From Candidatus Bathyarchaeota archaeon (GTDB taxonomy: Archaea > Thermoproteota > Bathyarchaeia > Bathyarchaeales > Bathycorpusculaceae), in assembly GCA_012515445.1 (NCBI GenBank), contig JAAYYI010000055.1, forward strand, positions 56,238 through 120,237: a stretch of 64,000 nucleotides of DNA. Direction: 5' to 3'. The first letter of the stretch is position 1. Each line of letters starts with the position of its first letter. Both the position numbers and the translations under genes were made by a program. This document shows, piece after piece, positions 34,570-44,535 of this stretch. The notes under the pieces are model-generated. The model saw only the letters and a program-made list of their open reading frames with translations, ran no database searches and was not told where the DNA came from.

Positions 34570-35478
34570 AGGTAACTCTATTTCTAAGAAGTCCTCTGCG
34601 AGCACCGTGTTGGGAAAAACCTTTTTTGCCTGCTCCAGCAGCGGTGTAGCGTCGGGATATCTTGCGCTAATATGCGATAGGGCTAGCTGCTTTGCATTCG
34701 CTGATTTCGCTTGCCCCGCAGCCTGAGTTGGGGTCGAGTGCCCGTCAACATCTGCTTTTTGCGTCAATGAATCGTCGAATGTGCAGTCGTGGATAACTAA
34801 GTCAGCGTCTTTTGCAAAATCCGCGAAGGCGTCGAAGGGTTTGGTGTCACCGGTGTAGACGATTTTTCTGCCAGACCGCAATGGGCCCATAACATCGGTT
34901 GGTTTCACGGTGTTGCCGTTGGGGGCGATGACTTCTTTGCCGCTCTGCAGCTTAGACCACAGTTCCCCCTGTGGGATGCCGAGTGCTTTGGCTTTATCCG
35001 GGTAGAATCTGCCGGGGCGTGGGTGCTCGGTGAAGGCGAAGCAGTAACTTTCAACTGCATGGTTTGATTTGACGGCGGCTAAATGGTATTCGCCTTGCTC
35101 AATAATTGGGCCTTCGCCGGTGATTTCTATGATTTCAAGGGGGTAGTTGACGCCGAAGTGCAGGGTTTCCGCTGTGCATTCGAGGAATTTTTTGATACCA
35201 ATGGGGCCATAAACCTGTAGGGGTTCTTTGCGCTCCATGAGTGCCATGGTTTGCAGCAGGCCTGGTAAGCCTAGTACGTGGTCGCCGTGTAGGTGGCTAA
35301 TGAAGATTTTCATTTTGCGGTGGAAACTTACTTTGGCTCCCATCATCTGGTGCTGGACGTTTTCGCCGCAGTCGAACATCCACTGTTCCTTCGGGCATTG
35401 CACGACTACACATGGTAGGCTGCGTTTCATGGTGGGTACGCTGCCGCTTGTTCCTAGGAATACTATTCGAATGCTCAT
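34549..35478 (-). CDS. rnz: ribonuclease Z
   Basis: 309 residues. It starts with MSIRIVFLGTSGSVPT, has the zinc motif FISHLHGDHVLGLPGL (HxHxDH), then IVYTGDTKPFDAFADFAKDADLVIHDCTFDD and DVDGHSTPTQAAGQAKSANAKQLALSHISARYPD, the order of the metallo-beta-lactamase RNase Z family. It cuts tRNA precursors after the discriminator base to make 3' ends. The C-terminal 7 codons overlap the convergent TIM-barrel gene. Confidence 0.95.
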   Translation of the reverse strand: MSIRIVFLGTSGSVPTMKRSLPCVVVQCPKEQWMFDCGENVQHQMMGAKVSFHRKMKIFISHLHGDHVLGLPGLLQTMALMERKEPLQVYGPIGIKKFLECTAETLHFGVNYPLEIIEITGEGPIIEQGEYHLAAVKSNHAVESYCFAFTEHPRPGRFYPDKAKALGIPQGELWSKLQSGKEVIAPNGNTVKPTDVMGPLRSGRKIVYTGDTKPFDAFADFAKDADLVIHDCTFDDSLTQKADVDGHSTPTQAAGQAKSANAKQLALSHISARYPDATPLLEQAKKVFPNTVLAEDFLEIELPLSKNLL

Positions 35479-35740
35479 GGCTGTGCACTTGTGTATTGGT
35501 TAGCTCTTTTGTCTTATTTTAATGATATTTTCTTTGTTGTTTGCTTTTTGCGTTTACTACTTTTTAGTATCTGGATAGTTCAATTTCTGGTGATTGTTAT
35601 TAGGGGGTATATAAGGAAAAACGGTTGGTTGCAGTTTTATTACTAAAGGCTTATAACTAAAACTAGTGGAATAACTAATCAGGTAAGCGTTTCTTCTGCA
35701 AAAGGACGCATGCCTTAAAATATTTAAGGAAAATAAAAAG

Positions 35741-38272
35741 ATGAATACTAGAAAAAATCTTGTATGGGCACTAGTCGCTATCCTTGCAATATCAATCGTA
35801 GTATCATTACCTCTGATAAGCATTGAAGTAGACGCAGCAGTAACACAGAAGACCTATGCAATTTCTGACGCTATCCCTCGCACAGTCGGAATGGGCGAGC
35901 AAGTTTTGCTCAAATGCGGTATCACTGAAGCATTAGCATCACAAGCATACGGATGGACCGGTATCACAATAACCGTCGTTAAACCAGACGGCGCAACCCA
36001 GACACTTGGACCATTCACCACTGACTCTACTGGCTCAACCTACACACTCTATACACCAGACCAAATGGGTGTATACAACATTACAACTAATTTCCCACAG
36101 CAGGAAATGCCAGTAAACACCATGGCAGTTGAAAGAGGCGCAATGATCGCTAAAGGCACCATTATGCTAGCAAGCACAGAAAAAAGCTCCTTCACCGTAA
36201 CCCAAGAGGCATCGCCACAGTATCCGGGTCATGCTCTGCCAACTGAGTATTGGAGTCGTCCAATCGACCCACAGCTCAGAGAATGGTACAGCGTCTCAGG
36301 CAACTGGGTAGCAAGACCAGATAACTCCGTTGTAGAATATAATGACAATGCACCGGACACAGCACACGTACTATGGGCTAATCCATTGACAACTGGCGGT
36401 ATGGCTGGCGGCTTAATCGCTGGTGTACCTGTTGCATCAGAAACAGGCGACGCATATGAAGGCAAATTCCCAGGCTCAGTTATACTGAACGGCGTACTAT
36501 ACTACCAAAGAACAGACACTAGAAGGGAAACAGCACCGGCAATTATGGCAATCGACTTACACACAGGCGAAGAATGGATGTTCAGAAACAACACCGTTCT
36601 ATCCTTCGGCCAAGTATTCTACTTTGACAGCTACAACTTCGACGGCGTATTCACATACGTCTGGTCAGTCTCTGGCAGCACTTGGACAGCATATGATCCA
36701 TTCACCGGCAACCAACAGATGCAAATCACCAACGTACCCTCCGGCACAAGAGTCTACGGGCCACACGGCGAAATCTTGATCTACCAAATTAACTATAACG
36801 CAGGCTGGATGGCACTCTGGAACTCAACAGATGCAGGTCTACAAAACGCAGTTATCGGAACACCTGACTATGGCAGCTGGGGAAACACTGCACACGGAAC
36901 ATCACTGCAGAACAAGGGACTAAACGGCACCAACCCACGATGCTACACATGGAACGTTACAATACCCAAGGGCTTATCGGCAACTGGAACAAAAATCTAT
37001 GTTGATGACAGAGTAGTTGGCTTATTTGTCAATCAAAGCAGAGTACGCGTTTGGGCACTTAACACTGCAAACCTGAACTCAGCATCTACACAGGCATCAG
37101 TACTCTATGACCAATCGTGGACTCCACCATCAGAATGGATAGAGGGCACAAACACAATGGCATACACAGGTGCATCCAACTGGGTAACAGACCCAACATA
37201 CGGTGACGGTGTTATTGCAGTATGGGATAAAGAACTAAGAACCCACTACGGCTTTAGCGTAACCACCGGAAAATACCTCTGGGAAACTGACTCAGAACAC
37301 TACCTCGACTCTTACGGTTGGGGCTCTATGGAGCACACTTGGTACTTTGCCTATGGCAAACTGTTCTCTATCGGTGTCGGCGGTATTCTATATGCCTATG
37401 ACCTAAAGACAGGCAACACTGAATGGACTTACGCCCTCAACGATGCGTACGGCGAGCCAATCACCGGCGAAAACTGGTGGGGATGGATCGACCTAATCGC
37501 TGACGGCAAAGTCTACGTTGGCACACTTGAGCACTCAGCAGAAAACCCGCTACCAAGAGGAGCACCATACGCTGCAGTCAACGCATCTAACGGCGCAGAA
37601 ATCTGGCGAGTCAACGGCATGTTCCGAGAAACCAGATGGGGCGGAAACGGCATCATCGGAGACAGCATCATCGCAACCATGGACACCTACGACCAACGCG
37701 TCTACGCAATCGGAAAAGGACCCTCACAAACAACAGTTTCAGCACCTGACCTAGCAGTAAACGGCGGCGACCCAGTACTAATCACTGGATCAGTAATCGA
37801 CATCTCACCAGGCACAGCAACAGCAGAAATCAAAATGCGCTTCCCCAACGGAGTACCAGCAGTATCTGATCCAAGCCAAAGCCAATGGATGCTATACGTC
37901 TACAAACAATTCGAATGCCCAACCAACGCAACCGGAGTAGAAGTAATCCTATCCGTAATCGACGCAAACGGCAACTACAGAGCAATCGGTACAACAACCG
38001 CTGACATAAACGGCAAATTCAGCTATGCATGGCAACCAGACATAGCCGGTAAATACACAGTATTCGCAACCTTCGCAGGATCAGACGCATACTACAGCTC
38101 AACAGGCCAAGACGCATTCCTAGTCAAAGAAGCTCCAGCAGCAACCACAGAGCCAACAGCGCAACCACAATCAATCACTGACGCCTACTTTGTACCAGCA
38201 GTCGCAGTCATACTAGTCGTACTAGTCGTCGGCATCGGCTTAATCCTGATGGCGCTACGCAAAAAACCATAA
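35741..38272 (+). CDS. large membrane-anchored surface protein with PQQ-type beta-propeller repeats
   Basis: 843 residues. An N-terminal hydrophobic segment (VWALVAILAISIVVSLPLISI) is a Sec signal, and a C-terminal helix (FVPAVAVILVVLVVGIGLILMAL) followed by RKKP anchors the protein. The extracellular part contains repeats such as DLHTGEEWMFRNNT, VTTGKYLWET, DLKTGNTEWTY and VNASNGAEIWRVN, the W-motif blades of PQQ/quinoprotein beta-propellers. An Ig-like domain (GGDPVLITGSVIDISPGTATAEIKM) precedes the anchor. No heme or quinone ligands stand out, so a structural or binding role is likelier than dehydrogenase activity. A T-rich terminator follows. Confidence 0.8.
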   Translation: MNTRKNLVWALVAILAISIVVSLPLISIEVDAAVTQKTYAISDAIPRTVGMGEQVLLKCGITEALASQAYGWTGITITVVKPDGATQTLGPFTTDSTGSTYTLYTPDQMGVYNITTNFPQQEMPVNTMAVERGAMIAKGTIMLASTEKSSFTVTQEASPQYPGHALPTEYWSRPIDPQLREWYSVSGNWVARPDNSVVEYNDNAPDTAHVLWANPLTTGGMAGGLIAGVPVASETGDAYEGKFPGSVILNGVLYYQRTDTRRETAPAIMAIDLHTGEEWMFRNNTVLSFGQVFYFDSYNFDGVFTYVWSVSGSTWTAYDPFTGNQQMQITNVPSGTRVYGPHGEILIYQINYNAGWMALWNSTDAGLQNAVIGTPDYGSWGNTAHGTSLQNKGLNGTNPRCYTWNVTIPKGLSATGTKIYVDDRVVGLFVNQSRVRVWALNTANLNSASTQASVLYDQSWTPPSEWIEGTNTMAYTGASNWVTDPTYGDGVIAVWDKELRTHYGFSVTTGKYLWETDSEHYLDSYGWGSMEHTWYFAYGKLFSIGVGGILYAYDLKTGNTEWTYALNDAYGEPITGENWWGWIDLIADGKVYVGTLEHSAENPLPRGAPYAAVNASNGAEIWRVNGMFRETRWGGNGIIGDSIIATMDTYDQRVYAIGKGPSQTTVSAPDLAVNGGDPVLITGSVIDISPGTATAEIKMRFPNGVPAVSDPSQSQWMLYVYKQFECPTNATGVEVILSVIDANGNYRAIGTTTADINGKFSYAWQPDIAGKYTVFATFAGSDAYYSSTGQDAFLVKEAPAATTEPTAQPQSITDAYFVPAVAVILVVLVVGIGLILMALRKKP

Positions 38273-38290
38273 AACCACAAAAACCAACAA

Positions 38291-38311
38291 TCTTCCTTTT
38301 TCCTTTTTTTG
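38291..38311 (+). terminator. T-rich terminator
   Basis: tcttcctttttccttttttt directly after the surface protein stop. Confidence 0.55.
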
Positions 38312-38441
38312 TTAGAGAAATGCAGAATGGGGCTGAGAGGGTCTCCGAATTTGGATTTACGATGATTGCAGGGCATCGTAATCACATTACATCTCTCTTT
38401 CTTCTGATAGGATCGGGGGCCTCAGCTAACCCAACTCTGCG

Positions 38442-39518
38442 TTAACGTCTTCTCTCATACACGACTATCTCGCGAGTTAAGGTTGCATGAATGTACACTT
38501 GGTGGCTCTCAAGCGCTACGAACCCTAACTCGCCGACGAAGACAGATATTTCATCTGACATACGCGTAACTTTCCCCGCGCTGTCCGGACTGATAGGCAT
38601 AGCAATGCAGATACGTTGCCCAACGCCGAGTAGCACCGCAGAAGCCGCCAAAACATCCTTCACCAGCTGTTTTGTGGTGGATTTCAGGGTGCTGGATGAG
38701 CGGCCATAAGGCGGGTCAGTTACGATGGCGTCAACTTTCCAGAGAGGTATCCTGCGTGAATCCGCATGTAGCAGCCCCTCTGCTCGTATGCCAAAGTGCT
38801 CAAGGTTCTTTTTTGTGCCAGCTACCATGCGGCGCTGGGCGTCGATGCCCACTGCCCTGCAGCCGATGAATGTCGCCTCGATCAGTGAGGTGCCTGTGCC
38901 GCAGAATGGGTCAAGCAGTACTGACTCGGCTTTTGCATGTGCCAAGTTAACCATGCAGCGTGCCATTTTTGAGGGCATTGCGGATGGGTGGAAGAATGGT
39001 TTCTTGCGGGGGCGCCTCTCGGAGAAGGTTTTGCTTGTGATGTCTGTTAGTTTTAGACCTATAATCAGCTGGTTGTTTGTTATGATGCCGATTATGGTTT
39101 TATCAGGGTTTTTGAGGTTCACTTTAGCGCCGGGGGTTTGCCTAAGAATTTGGCCGCCGAGTTTAATTTCAAGGGTCATGGTGTTGATTTCGGCGTCGGC
39201 GTAGTTTTTGATGCGGTTGATGCGTACAACGAAGGATTCGCCGGGTTGGATAACTTGGGTGAAATCTACTTTTGCTGCTGCGTCGGCGATGTCCTTGTAG
39301 GTTGCGTTTGAAACCATTAGTTCCTGTGCACAGACCCTTGTATATGCGGAGCGGACTGGTACAACTTTTACGCTTTCCAGCGGCGCTTCCAAGCGGAGAA
39401 TTTGATCGAACTCGCAAACGTTACAGTAAGCGTAGCCTTCAGCTTCCAGAATCGCCTTGATTTCGGAGGCTGGAAGCGTGCCGTTCTCGCCTGAGAGTAA
39501 AAAGAAGAGTTTAGGCAC
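38442..39518 (-). CDS. trmG10: tRNA (guanine-10-N2) methyltransferase, THUMP-Rossmann
   Basis: 358 residues. An N-terminal THUMP-like domain (through SFVVRINRIKNYADAEINTMTLEIKLGGQILRQTPGAKVNLKNP) binds tRNA. A Rossmann methyltransferase follows, with LLDPFCGTGTSLIEATFIGCRAVGID as motif I and the catalytic DPPY in VDAIVTDPPYGRSSS. It makes m2G10 or m22G10 in the tRNA D-stem. A GTG start shares one base with the prs stop (TAGTG), so translation is coupled. Confidence 0.92.
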   Translation of the reverse strand: MPKLFFLLSGENGTLPASEIKAILEAEGYAYCNVCEFDQILRLEAPLESVKVVPVRSAYTRVCAQELMVSNATYKDIADAAAKVDFTQVIQPGESFVVRINRIKNYADAEINTMTLEIKLGGQILRQTPGAKVNLKNPDKTIIGIITNNQLIIGLKLTDITSKTFSERRPRKKPFFHPSAMPSKMARCMVNLAHAKAESVLLDPFCGTGTSLIEATFIGCRAVGIDAQRRMVAGTKKNLEHFGIRAEGLLHADSRRIPLWKVDAIVTDPPYGRSSSTLKSTTKQLVKDVLAASAVLLGVGQRICIAMPISPDSAGKVTRMSDEISVFVGELGFVALESHQVYIHATLTREIVVYERRR

Positions 39519-40399
39519 TATACTGCGCCTTTTAGTGCTTCGCTAATTAGCGGTGCAAGCGAGACCTTGCTTACTGCGCCGGGAACGCTGTCTGTGCCGA
39601 CGATTTCTTCTACGCCTGCGTCTAGGATGCGTTTCTCTGCGTCGCCGATTAAGAGGCCGTGTACGCAGCCGCAAAATATGTGTTTAGCGCCGTTTTCGCG
39701 AAGTATTTTTGCCGCGCCTACGATGGTGCCGCCGGTGCTGATGATGTCGTCTAGGATGATTACGTTTTGGTCTTTAACGTTTAGGCCCTCTGCGGTTTGG
39801 ACGGTTTGGCCTGTGTAGCGGTCACGGGTCTTGTTGAGGTGGCCTGCGTCGCCGCCGAGCACCGCTTGTGCCTGCTTGGCGATGTACATTGCGCCCTTGT
39901 CTGGTGAGAGCGCGTAGGCGCCTTTGTAGCCTTTCTGGACAAAGTAGTCTGCGATGAGTGGGATGGCGCTTACGGTTCTGGCTGGCATAGGGAACTGCTT
40001 AAGTGACATTTCGGAGTGGAGGTTGACTGTGAGGAACTCGTCGATTCCTGCGGCTTTTAGCATGCGCGCGATGGTTTCGACGCCGATGCCTTCGCCTGAT
40101 AGGAAGATTTTGTCTTGCCGCGCGTAGGCCATGTATGGGATTACCGCGGTGACTTTTGTTGCGCCCGCACGTTTAGCTGCGTCTGCTAAAAACGAGATTT
40201 GGAATAGTCTGCCGTCCTGCATTGGTGGGCAGGTGGTTTGGATGATTGCAACTTCATCGCCTTTGACGTCGCCGTCTAAGCGGACGTAGGATTCGCCGTC
40301 TGGGAAAATCTTTGCGACTACCGGAATGTTTGGGTATCCGGTTTGGGCTGATACTGCTTCAGCTAAGGGTTTGGATGCGGGGCCAGAGATAATCTTCAA
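39518..40399 (-). CDS. prs: ribose-phosphate pyrophosphokinase
   Basis: About 293 residues. LKIISGPASKPLAEAVSAQTG starts the first PRT-like domain; DEVAIIQTTCPPMQDGRLFQISFLADAAKRAGATKVTAVIPYMAYARQDK is the ATP- and ribose-5-phosphate-binding stretch; VILDDIISTGGTIVGAA is the PRPP loop in the second domain. It makes PRPP from ATP and ribose 5-phosphate, feeding nucleotide, His and Trp synthesis. The TTG at 40399 follows GAGG. The frame extends to an ATG at 40471, but the family starts at KIISG, so the TTG is chosen. Confidence 0.95.
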   Translation of the reverse strand: MKIISGPASKPLAEAVSAQTGYPNIPVVAKIFPDGESYVRLDGDVKGDEVAIIQTTCPPMQDGRLFQISFLADAAKRAGATKVTAVIPYMAYARQDKIFLSGEGIGVETIARMLKAAGIDEFLTVNLHSEMSLKQFPMPARTVSAIPLIADYFVQKGYKGAYALSPDKGAMYIAKQAQAVLGGDAGHLNKTRDRYTGQTVQTAEGLNVKDQNVIILDDIISTGGTIVGAAKILRENGAKHIFCGCVHGLLIGDAEKRILDAGVEEIVGTDSVPGAVSKVSLAPLISEALKGAV

Positions 40400-40537
40400 T
40401 GCTGTTTCCTCTTGCAGTTTAGGAATGCATATTGTGGTTTTAAGCGTTATCTCTGAAAAAAGCTGCATCACGCATTGTATGAAATTGTTGAAGAAGCTTC
40501 AATAAACCGGTCTGCAACATAACCCATTGAGTGCGCG

Positions 40538-41032
40538 ATGAAGATTTTAGATGTAATGAAGGTTATGCAGGATGCTTACCGCCAAGCAGATCAGGCTTTC
40601 CACAAATGTGACTATCAGGGCTCCGTTGATAGCTACCGAAAGGCGCTTAAGCTCTGCGAGTCGCTACCCGCCGAGCAGGAGTTTGACAGAGGCCGCTTTG
40701 AAGCTTCATGCTACGCCGGCTTATCAGGCGCACTGGGCCGACTGGAGAAGCACATGGAAAGCTTTGCGGCGGCAAACATGGCGCTTGCCTTTTACGATCA
40801 ATGCGGCGACAAATACCTTGCTGACACGGGCAGGTGGTTGATGGCTCAGGTAAATCAGGGCGCTGCGTTGGCCGCATTGGGCTGTTTTCCAGCAGCGATT
40901 GAGGCGCTTCAGCGGGCTAAGCAACTCTTCACCGATAAAGCACTTGACCCAGCCAAGAATGCCGAGTGGCTAAAAATGGTTGACGGCAACATAGCGGCTA
41001 TAACTGCACAGATGGAAAAGAAGAAGCAGTAA
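40538..41032 (+). CDS. TPR-like helical repeat protein
   Basis: 164 residues, all helical: YRQADQAFHKCDYQGSVDSYRKALKL, FEASCYAGLSGALGRLEKHMESFAAANMALAFYD, and WLMAQVNQGAALAALGCFPAAIEALQRAKQLF are tetratricopeptide-type repeats. It resembles the 133-residue protein at 5172 only in architecture. It lies 51 bases before the lipoate ligase gene and may share its transcript. A scaffold role is inferred. Confidence 0.65.
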   Translation: MKILDVMKVMQDAYRQADQAFHKCDYQGSVDSYRKALKLCESLPAEQEFDRGRFEASCYAGLSGALGRLEKHMESFAAANMALAFYDQCGDKYLADTGRWLMAQVNQGAALAALGCFPAAIEALQRAKQLFTDKALDPAKNAEWLKMVDGNIAAITAQMEKKKQ

Positions 41033-41083
41033 GCTAAGTTTTTAACCGTTGCCGAACAGTGGTAAACACCAAAGTGAACCCAT

Positions 41084-41869
41084 ATGATTACTTGGCGCTT
41101 CATTCCCCTTTCAACTAATAATGCAGCAATGAACATGGCTATTGATGAGGCAATTTTACAGGCGCGTGCCGCCGACAAAGTGCCCAACACCCTTCGGTTA
41201 TACCGCTGGCAACCCTCAGCCGTCACAGTCGGACGCAACCAGAACCCCGAAGAGCAAGTCTATCTTGAAAACGCAGAGAAGCTGGGCGTGGACGTAGTGC
41301 GCAGGCTAAGCGGCGGCGGAACCGTCTACCATGACTACGAAGGCGAAGTAACCTACGCCATAATCGCCAGAACCGCCGACTTAGGCAACGCCGATGTCAC
41401 TACAGTTTATAATAAAATCTATATTTGCGTAAAAGACGGCCTTCGCATAATGGGCACAGGTTCGGACTTCAGTGCTGGCGACGCGAAGAACTGCCCAAAC
41501 CTCACAATAAATGATAAAAAGATCAGCGGCAGCAGCCAAACAATCACCCGCGGCGTCGTCCTCCAACACGGGACACTGCTCCGCCGAGTGGATTATGAGC
41601 GGATGTTCCAGCTGCTCCAGCTTAAAGGCGCCAGCTGCAGCCAAGCCGCAGACATAGCTAAAGAAAAAATCACAAGCATCGAAGCCGAACTCGGGCACAG
41701 AATCAGCCTCGACACCGTCGCGTCAGCGCTCCAGCAGGGCTTCCGCATCATGCTCAAAGCACAGATGGAAGAAGGCGAACTAACAACAGAAGAAAAAGAG
41801 CTAGCAGCTAAACTCTACAAAGAAAAGTACCAGACAAAAGAGTGGAACCTAAGCGGAAAAACCGCTTAA
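41084..41869 (+). CDS. lplA: lipoate-protein ligase A-like
   Basis: 261 residues. VVRRLSGGGTVYHDYEGEVTYAII is the lipoyl/biotinyl-AMP loop, NDKKISGSSQTITRGVVLQHGTLL contains the lysine that binds lipoyl-AMP, and TLRLYRWQPSAVTVGRNQN is the substrate-specific start. It attaches lipoate to lipoyl domains, such as GcvH or 2-oxoacid dehydrogenase E2. The C-terminal EELAAKLYKEKYQTKEWNL matches the small accessory domain found in fused LplA. There is no lipoyl protein gene in the window. It ends 2 bases before the stop of convergent cysS. Confidence 0.9.
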   Translation: MITWRFIPLSTNNAAMNMAIDEAILQARAADKVPNTLRLYRWQPSAVTVGRNQNPEEQVYLENAEKLGVDVVRRLSGGGTVYHDYEGEVTYAIIARTADLGNADVTTVYNKIYICVKDGLRIMGTGSDFSAGDAKNCPNLTINDKKISGSSQTITRGVVLQHGTLLRRVDYERMFQLLQLKGASCSQAADIAKEKITSIEAELGHRISLDTVASALQQGFRIMLKAQMEEGELTTEEKELAAKLYKEKYQTKEWNLSGKTA

Positions 41870-41871
41870 GA

Positions 41872-43293
41872 CTACTTTTTCTCTTTATGCCATCGGATGC
41901 CCTGAGCGGTGTCCTCAAGCACGATACCCATGGCTTTGAGCTGTGCGCGGATGGCGTCTGCTTCCTTCCAGTTCTTAGCTTTACGTGCTTCCTCACGCTT
42001 CTGAACCATAGCGTCGATGTCTGCGGACAGTGCCTCTTCAACTTCAACTTTGCCGATTACTCCGAGCACACCATCTATGCGCATCATCAACCCACCGATA
42101 TCAGCTGCTTGCTCCTTACTAACTAGATTGGTATCAAGTAAAGCGTTCATTTCTCTGACAAAATCAAACACCGATGATAGCGCTACAGCGACGTTTAAGT
42201 CGTCGTCCATTGAGCCGCTAAAGCATGCTTCGAGTTTAGCGGTTAAGGTGGCGACTTTTTCCGTTGCGATTGTGCCTTCAGCCTCGTGGAGTCGCCTAAC
42301 GAAGTTGCGTAGGCGCTCTACTGCGGCTTTAGCTGACTCTAAGCCTTCAAACGTGAAGTTGAACTGCTGGCGGTAATGCGTAGAGATGAGCAGGTAGCGG
42401 ATCGTGATCGGGTCATAGCCCTTGGCGAGTAGGTCGCGGAGCGTGTAGAAGTTGCCAAAGCGTTTGCTCATCTTTTTGCCTTCGACTTGGAGATGCTCGT
42501 TATGCATCCAGTAGTTCACGAAGGTTTTGTCGGTTGCCGCTTCGGTTTGGGCGATTTCGTTTTCGTGGTGGGGGAACATATTGTCGACTCCGCCGCAGTG
42601 GATGTCAAAGGTTTCGCCGAGGTACTTCGTGCTCATAGCGGAGCATTCGATGTGCCATCCGGGTCGTCCTTTGCCAAGTTCGGTTTCCCAGTAAACATCG
42701 CCGTCTTCGGGTGTCCATGCCTTCCAGAGGGCGAAATCCTGTGCCTCTTCTTTGGCGTATTCATCTTGGTTGACGCGTGCACCGGCTTTGAGTTCGCCGA
42801 CTTTAAGGTGGCTGAGTTTGCCGTAGTCTGGGAACTTAGCGACTGAGAAGTAGATTGAGCCGTCATCGCCCTTGTACGCCACGCCTTTTGAAAGGAGCTT
42901 TTTGATGATTTGGACCATTTCCGGGATGTGGTCGGTGGCTCTTGGGTACACGTCGGCTGGGGCGATGTTCAATGCCTTTATGTCCTCAAAGAATGCGGCT
43001 GCGTAGAAGTCCGTGTACTGGCGCAGAGGAATGCCCTGTTTCTGGCTGCCCTTAATGGTTTTGTCGTCGATATCGGTTAAGTTCATGACGTGGGTAACTT
43101 TGTAGCCCTTGTACTGTAGCCACCGTTTCAGTAGGTCCTCGAAGAGGAAAGCGCGGAAGTTGCCTATGTGGGCGTAATCGTAAACTGTTGGACCGCAAGT
43201 GTACATTTCAACCTGCCCCTCTTTGATGGGTGCGAAGGTTTCTTTTTTGCGACTTAGTGTGTTGAAAAGGCAAATCGGTTCGTTAGTAGTCAC
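41872..43293 (-). CDS. cysS: cysteinyl-tRNA synthetase
   Basis: 473 residues. [18 protein letters not shown] contains the class I HIGN motif (42-45), with GPTVY typical of CysRS. CysRS zinc ligands and substrate residues are in [40 protein letters not shown], and KMSKRFGNF (KMSKR 274-278) is the second signature. C-terminal helical anticodon-binding region as expected. The enzyme charges tRNA-Cys with cysteine. Its presence shows the organism does not depend only on the SepRS/SepCysS route. Confidence 0.97.
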   Translation of the reverse strand: MTTNEPICLFNTLSRKKETFAPIKEGQVEMYTCGPTVYDYAHIGNFRAFLFEDLLKRWLQYKGYKVTHVMNLTDIDDKTIKGSQKQGIPLRQYTDFYAAAFFEDIKALNIAPADVYPRATDHIPEMVQIIKKLLSKGVAYKGDDGSIYFSVAKFPDYGKLSHLKVGELKAGARVNQDEYAKEEAQDFALWKAWTPEDGDVYWETELGKGRPGWHIECSAMSTKYLGETFDIHCGGVDNMFPHHENEIAQTEAATDKTFVNYWMHNEHLQVEGKKMSKRFGNFYTLRDLLAKGYDPITIRYLLISTHYRQQFNFTFEGLESAKAAVERLRNFVRRLHEAEGTIATEKVATLTAKLEACFSGSMDDDLNVAVALSSVFDFVREMNALLDTNLVSKEQAADIGGLMMRIDGVLGVIGKVEVEEALSADIDAMVQKREEARKAKNWKEADAIRAQLKAMGIVLEDTAQGIRWHKEKK

Positions 43294-43626
43294 TTTCTCA
43301 GCTCAAGTAGAAGGTTTGGAGACGAAATTATTTAAGGTATATGTAGCAGCCGAGTTCTCTTCTTCTTTTAAGTACACTGGGTTATCTATAGCTTTTTGCC
43401 TATGTGCTCTATTTACATCCTAATATCCGAACTATGCATAACACCTATAGAGGGGGTACCTGCGCCTTTTACCGCTTAATATAGGCGTAGGAAGGTACCT
43501 TGAGAGCAACAAACGCCTATTCAGAAATCGTAGGTATCTTAGTTGATTTTAAAGTTGTATTATTAGTACACAACATCTATAACCAATTTTGGGCTAAGTC
43601 GTTGCTGGTATTTAGGAAGAAACCAC
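43294..43626. promoter_or_regulatory. 333-base intergenic region with GGTACC inverted repeat
   Basis: Between divergent cysS and the first Cache-like gene. GGTACCTGCGCCT (43455-43467) and AGGCG..GGTACC (43483-43499) form an imperfect inverted repeat with two copies of the palindrome GGTACC. A TATA-like ttatttaagg near 43328-43338 could serve either side. I see no coding sequence in this interval. Function inferred as promoter or operator for the Cache locus. Confidence 0.4.
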
Positions 43627-44457
43627 ATGAACCCCAAATTAGTCGTTACCGTTTTAGCAGTGGCATTAATCATCTCGGCAGCCGCCAACATCTACATCGG
43701 CGTGCAAACCTTCACGGTAAGCGTCGGAGGAGATCCATACAAGACCCGAGTAGACATGACCTCCGTGCTTTCAGAGGTTCAAGCTAAAGTAGACGAAGAA
43801 CTAACATGCATTGGGCAAAGCCTAATCTACGCCGCCGAGCAGCTTAGCAGCGCAGGCTTAACGGGTGCACAGGTAGACGTAATCCTATCCGCGTTAGCCG
43901 CCAATAGCAGCTACATAATCGACGCTGGAACACAGGACATGAACTGCGTAATGGCTGCAATTCAGCCTTCAACCTACAGTGGTTCAATCGGCAAAAACGT
44001 CGGTGAACAGAAATGGCTAAACACTAACCCAGACGGCGCAATCACACCCACTATGACGCCAGTAATCCCGCTAATCGAGGACCTAACGGGCGTCGCCATG
44101 GCTGCACCAGTCTTTAACAGTAACAAGCAGCAGATTGGAACCGTCAGCGTCGTCTTCAACCCGCAGGAACTTCTCTCTGACGCAATCACCGCAGTAACAA
44201 CCGACCCACAGTATGAATTCACCGCCATACAAACCAACGGCGCAATACTATTCGACTCCATGGGCGCAGAAGTCGGCACAAACCTCTTTGATGAAACCAG
44301 CAACACAGAGATCCTAACTGTAGGTAGCAAAATTGCGCAGACTTCATCGGGTTACAGCACATACAACATAAGCGAAAGCCTCCATAAGCAGTGTTACTGG
44401 ACCACCATCAGCCAATACAGCCAAGATTGGCGACTGATAATCCACCACACAATCTAA
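43627..44457 (+). CDS. membrane-anchored Cache-like extracytoplasmic sensor, copy 1
   Basis: 276 residues. One N-terminal helix (LVVTVLAVALIISAAANIYIGV) anchors the protein with the rest outside. The remainder looks like a double Cache domain: a helical lead SEVQAKVDEELTCIGQSLIYAAEQL, MAAPVFNSNKQQIGTVSVVFNPQELL, then FTAIQTNGAILFDSMGAEVGTNLFDE, the membrane-proximal Cache signature, and YWTTISQYSQDWRLIIHH. No cytoplasmic histidine kinase, HAMP or MCP domain follows. It must therefore act through a partner or as an extracellular ligand binder. First of three tandem paralogues. Confidence 0.75.
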   Translation: MNPKLVVTVLAVALIISAAANIYIGVQTFTVSVGGDPYKTRVDMTSVLSEVQAKVDEELTCIGQSLIYAAEQLSSAGLTGAQVDVILSALAANSSYIIDAGTQDMNCVMAAIQPSTYSGSIGKNVGEQKWLNTNPDGAITPTMTPVIPLIEDLTGVAMAAPVFNSNKQQIGTVSVVFNPQELLSDAITAVTTDPQYEFTAIQTNGAILFDSMGAEVGTNLFDETSNTEILTVGSKIAQTSSGYSTYNISESLHKQCYWTTISQYSQDWRLIIHHTI

Positions 44458-44460
44458 CCA

Positions 44461-44475
44461 TCTTTTTCCTTTTTG
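44461..44475 (+). terminator. T-rich tract between Cache genes 1 and 2
   Basis: tctttttcctttttg follows the stop; it may separate the two transcripts. Confidence 0.4.
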
Positions 44476-44535
44476 CTTTACAGATAAACCTATTTTTCAC
44501 GGCTAACTTTATGCTGAGCTGAGGAAAAGTATACA

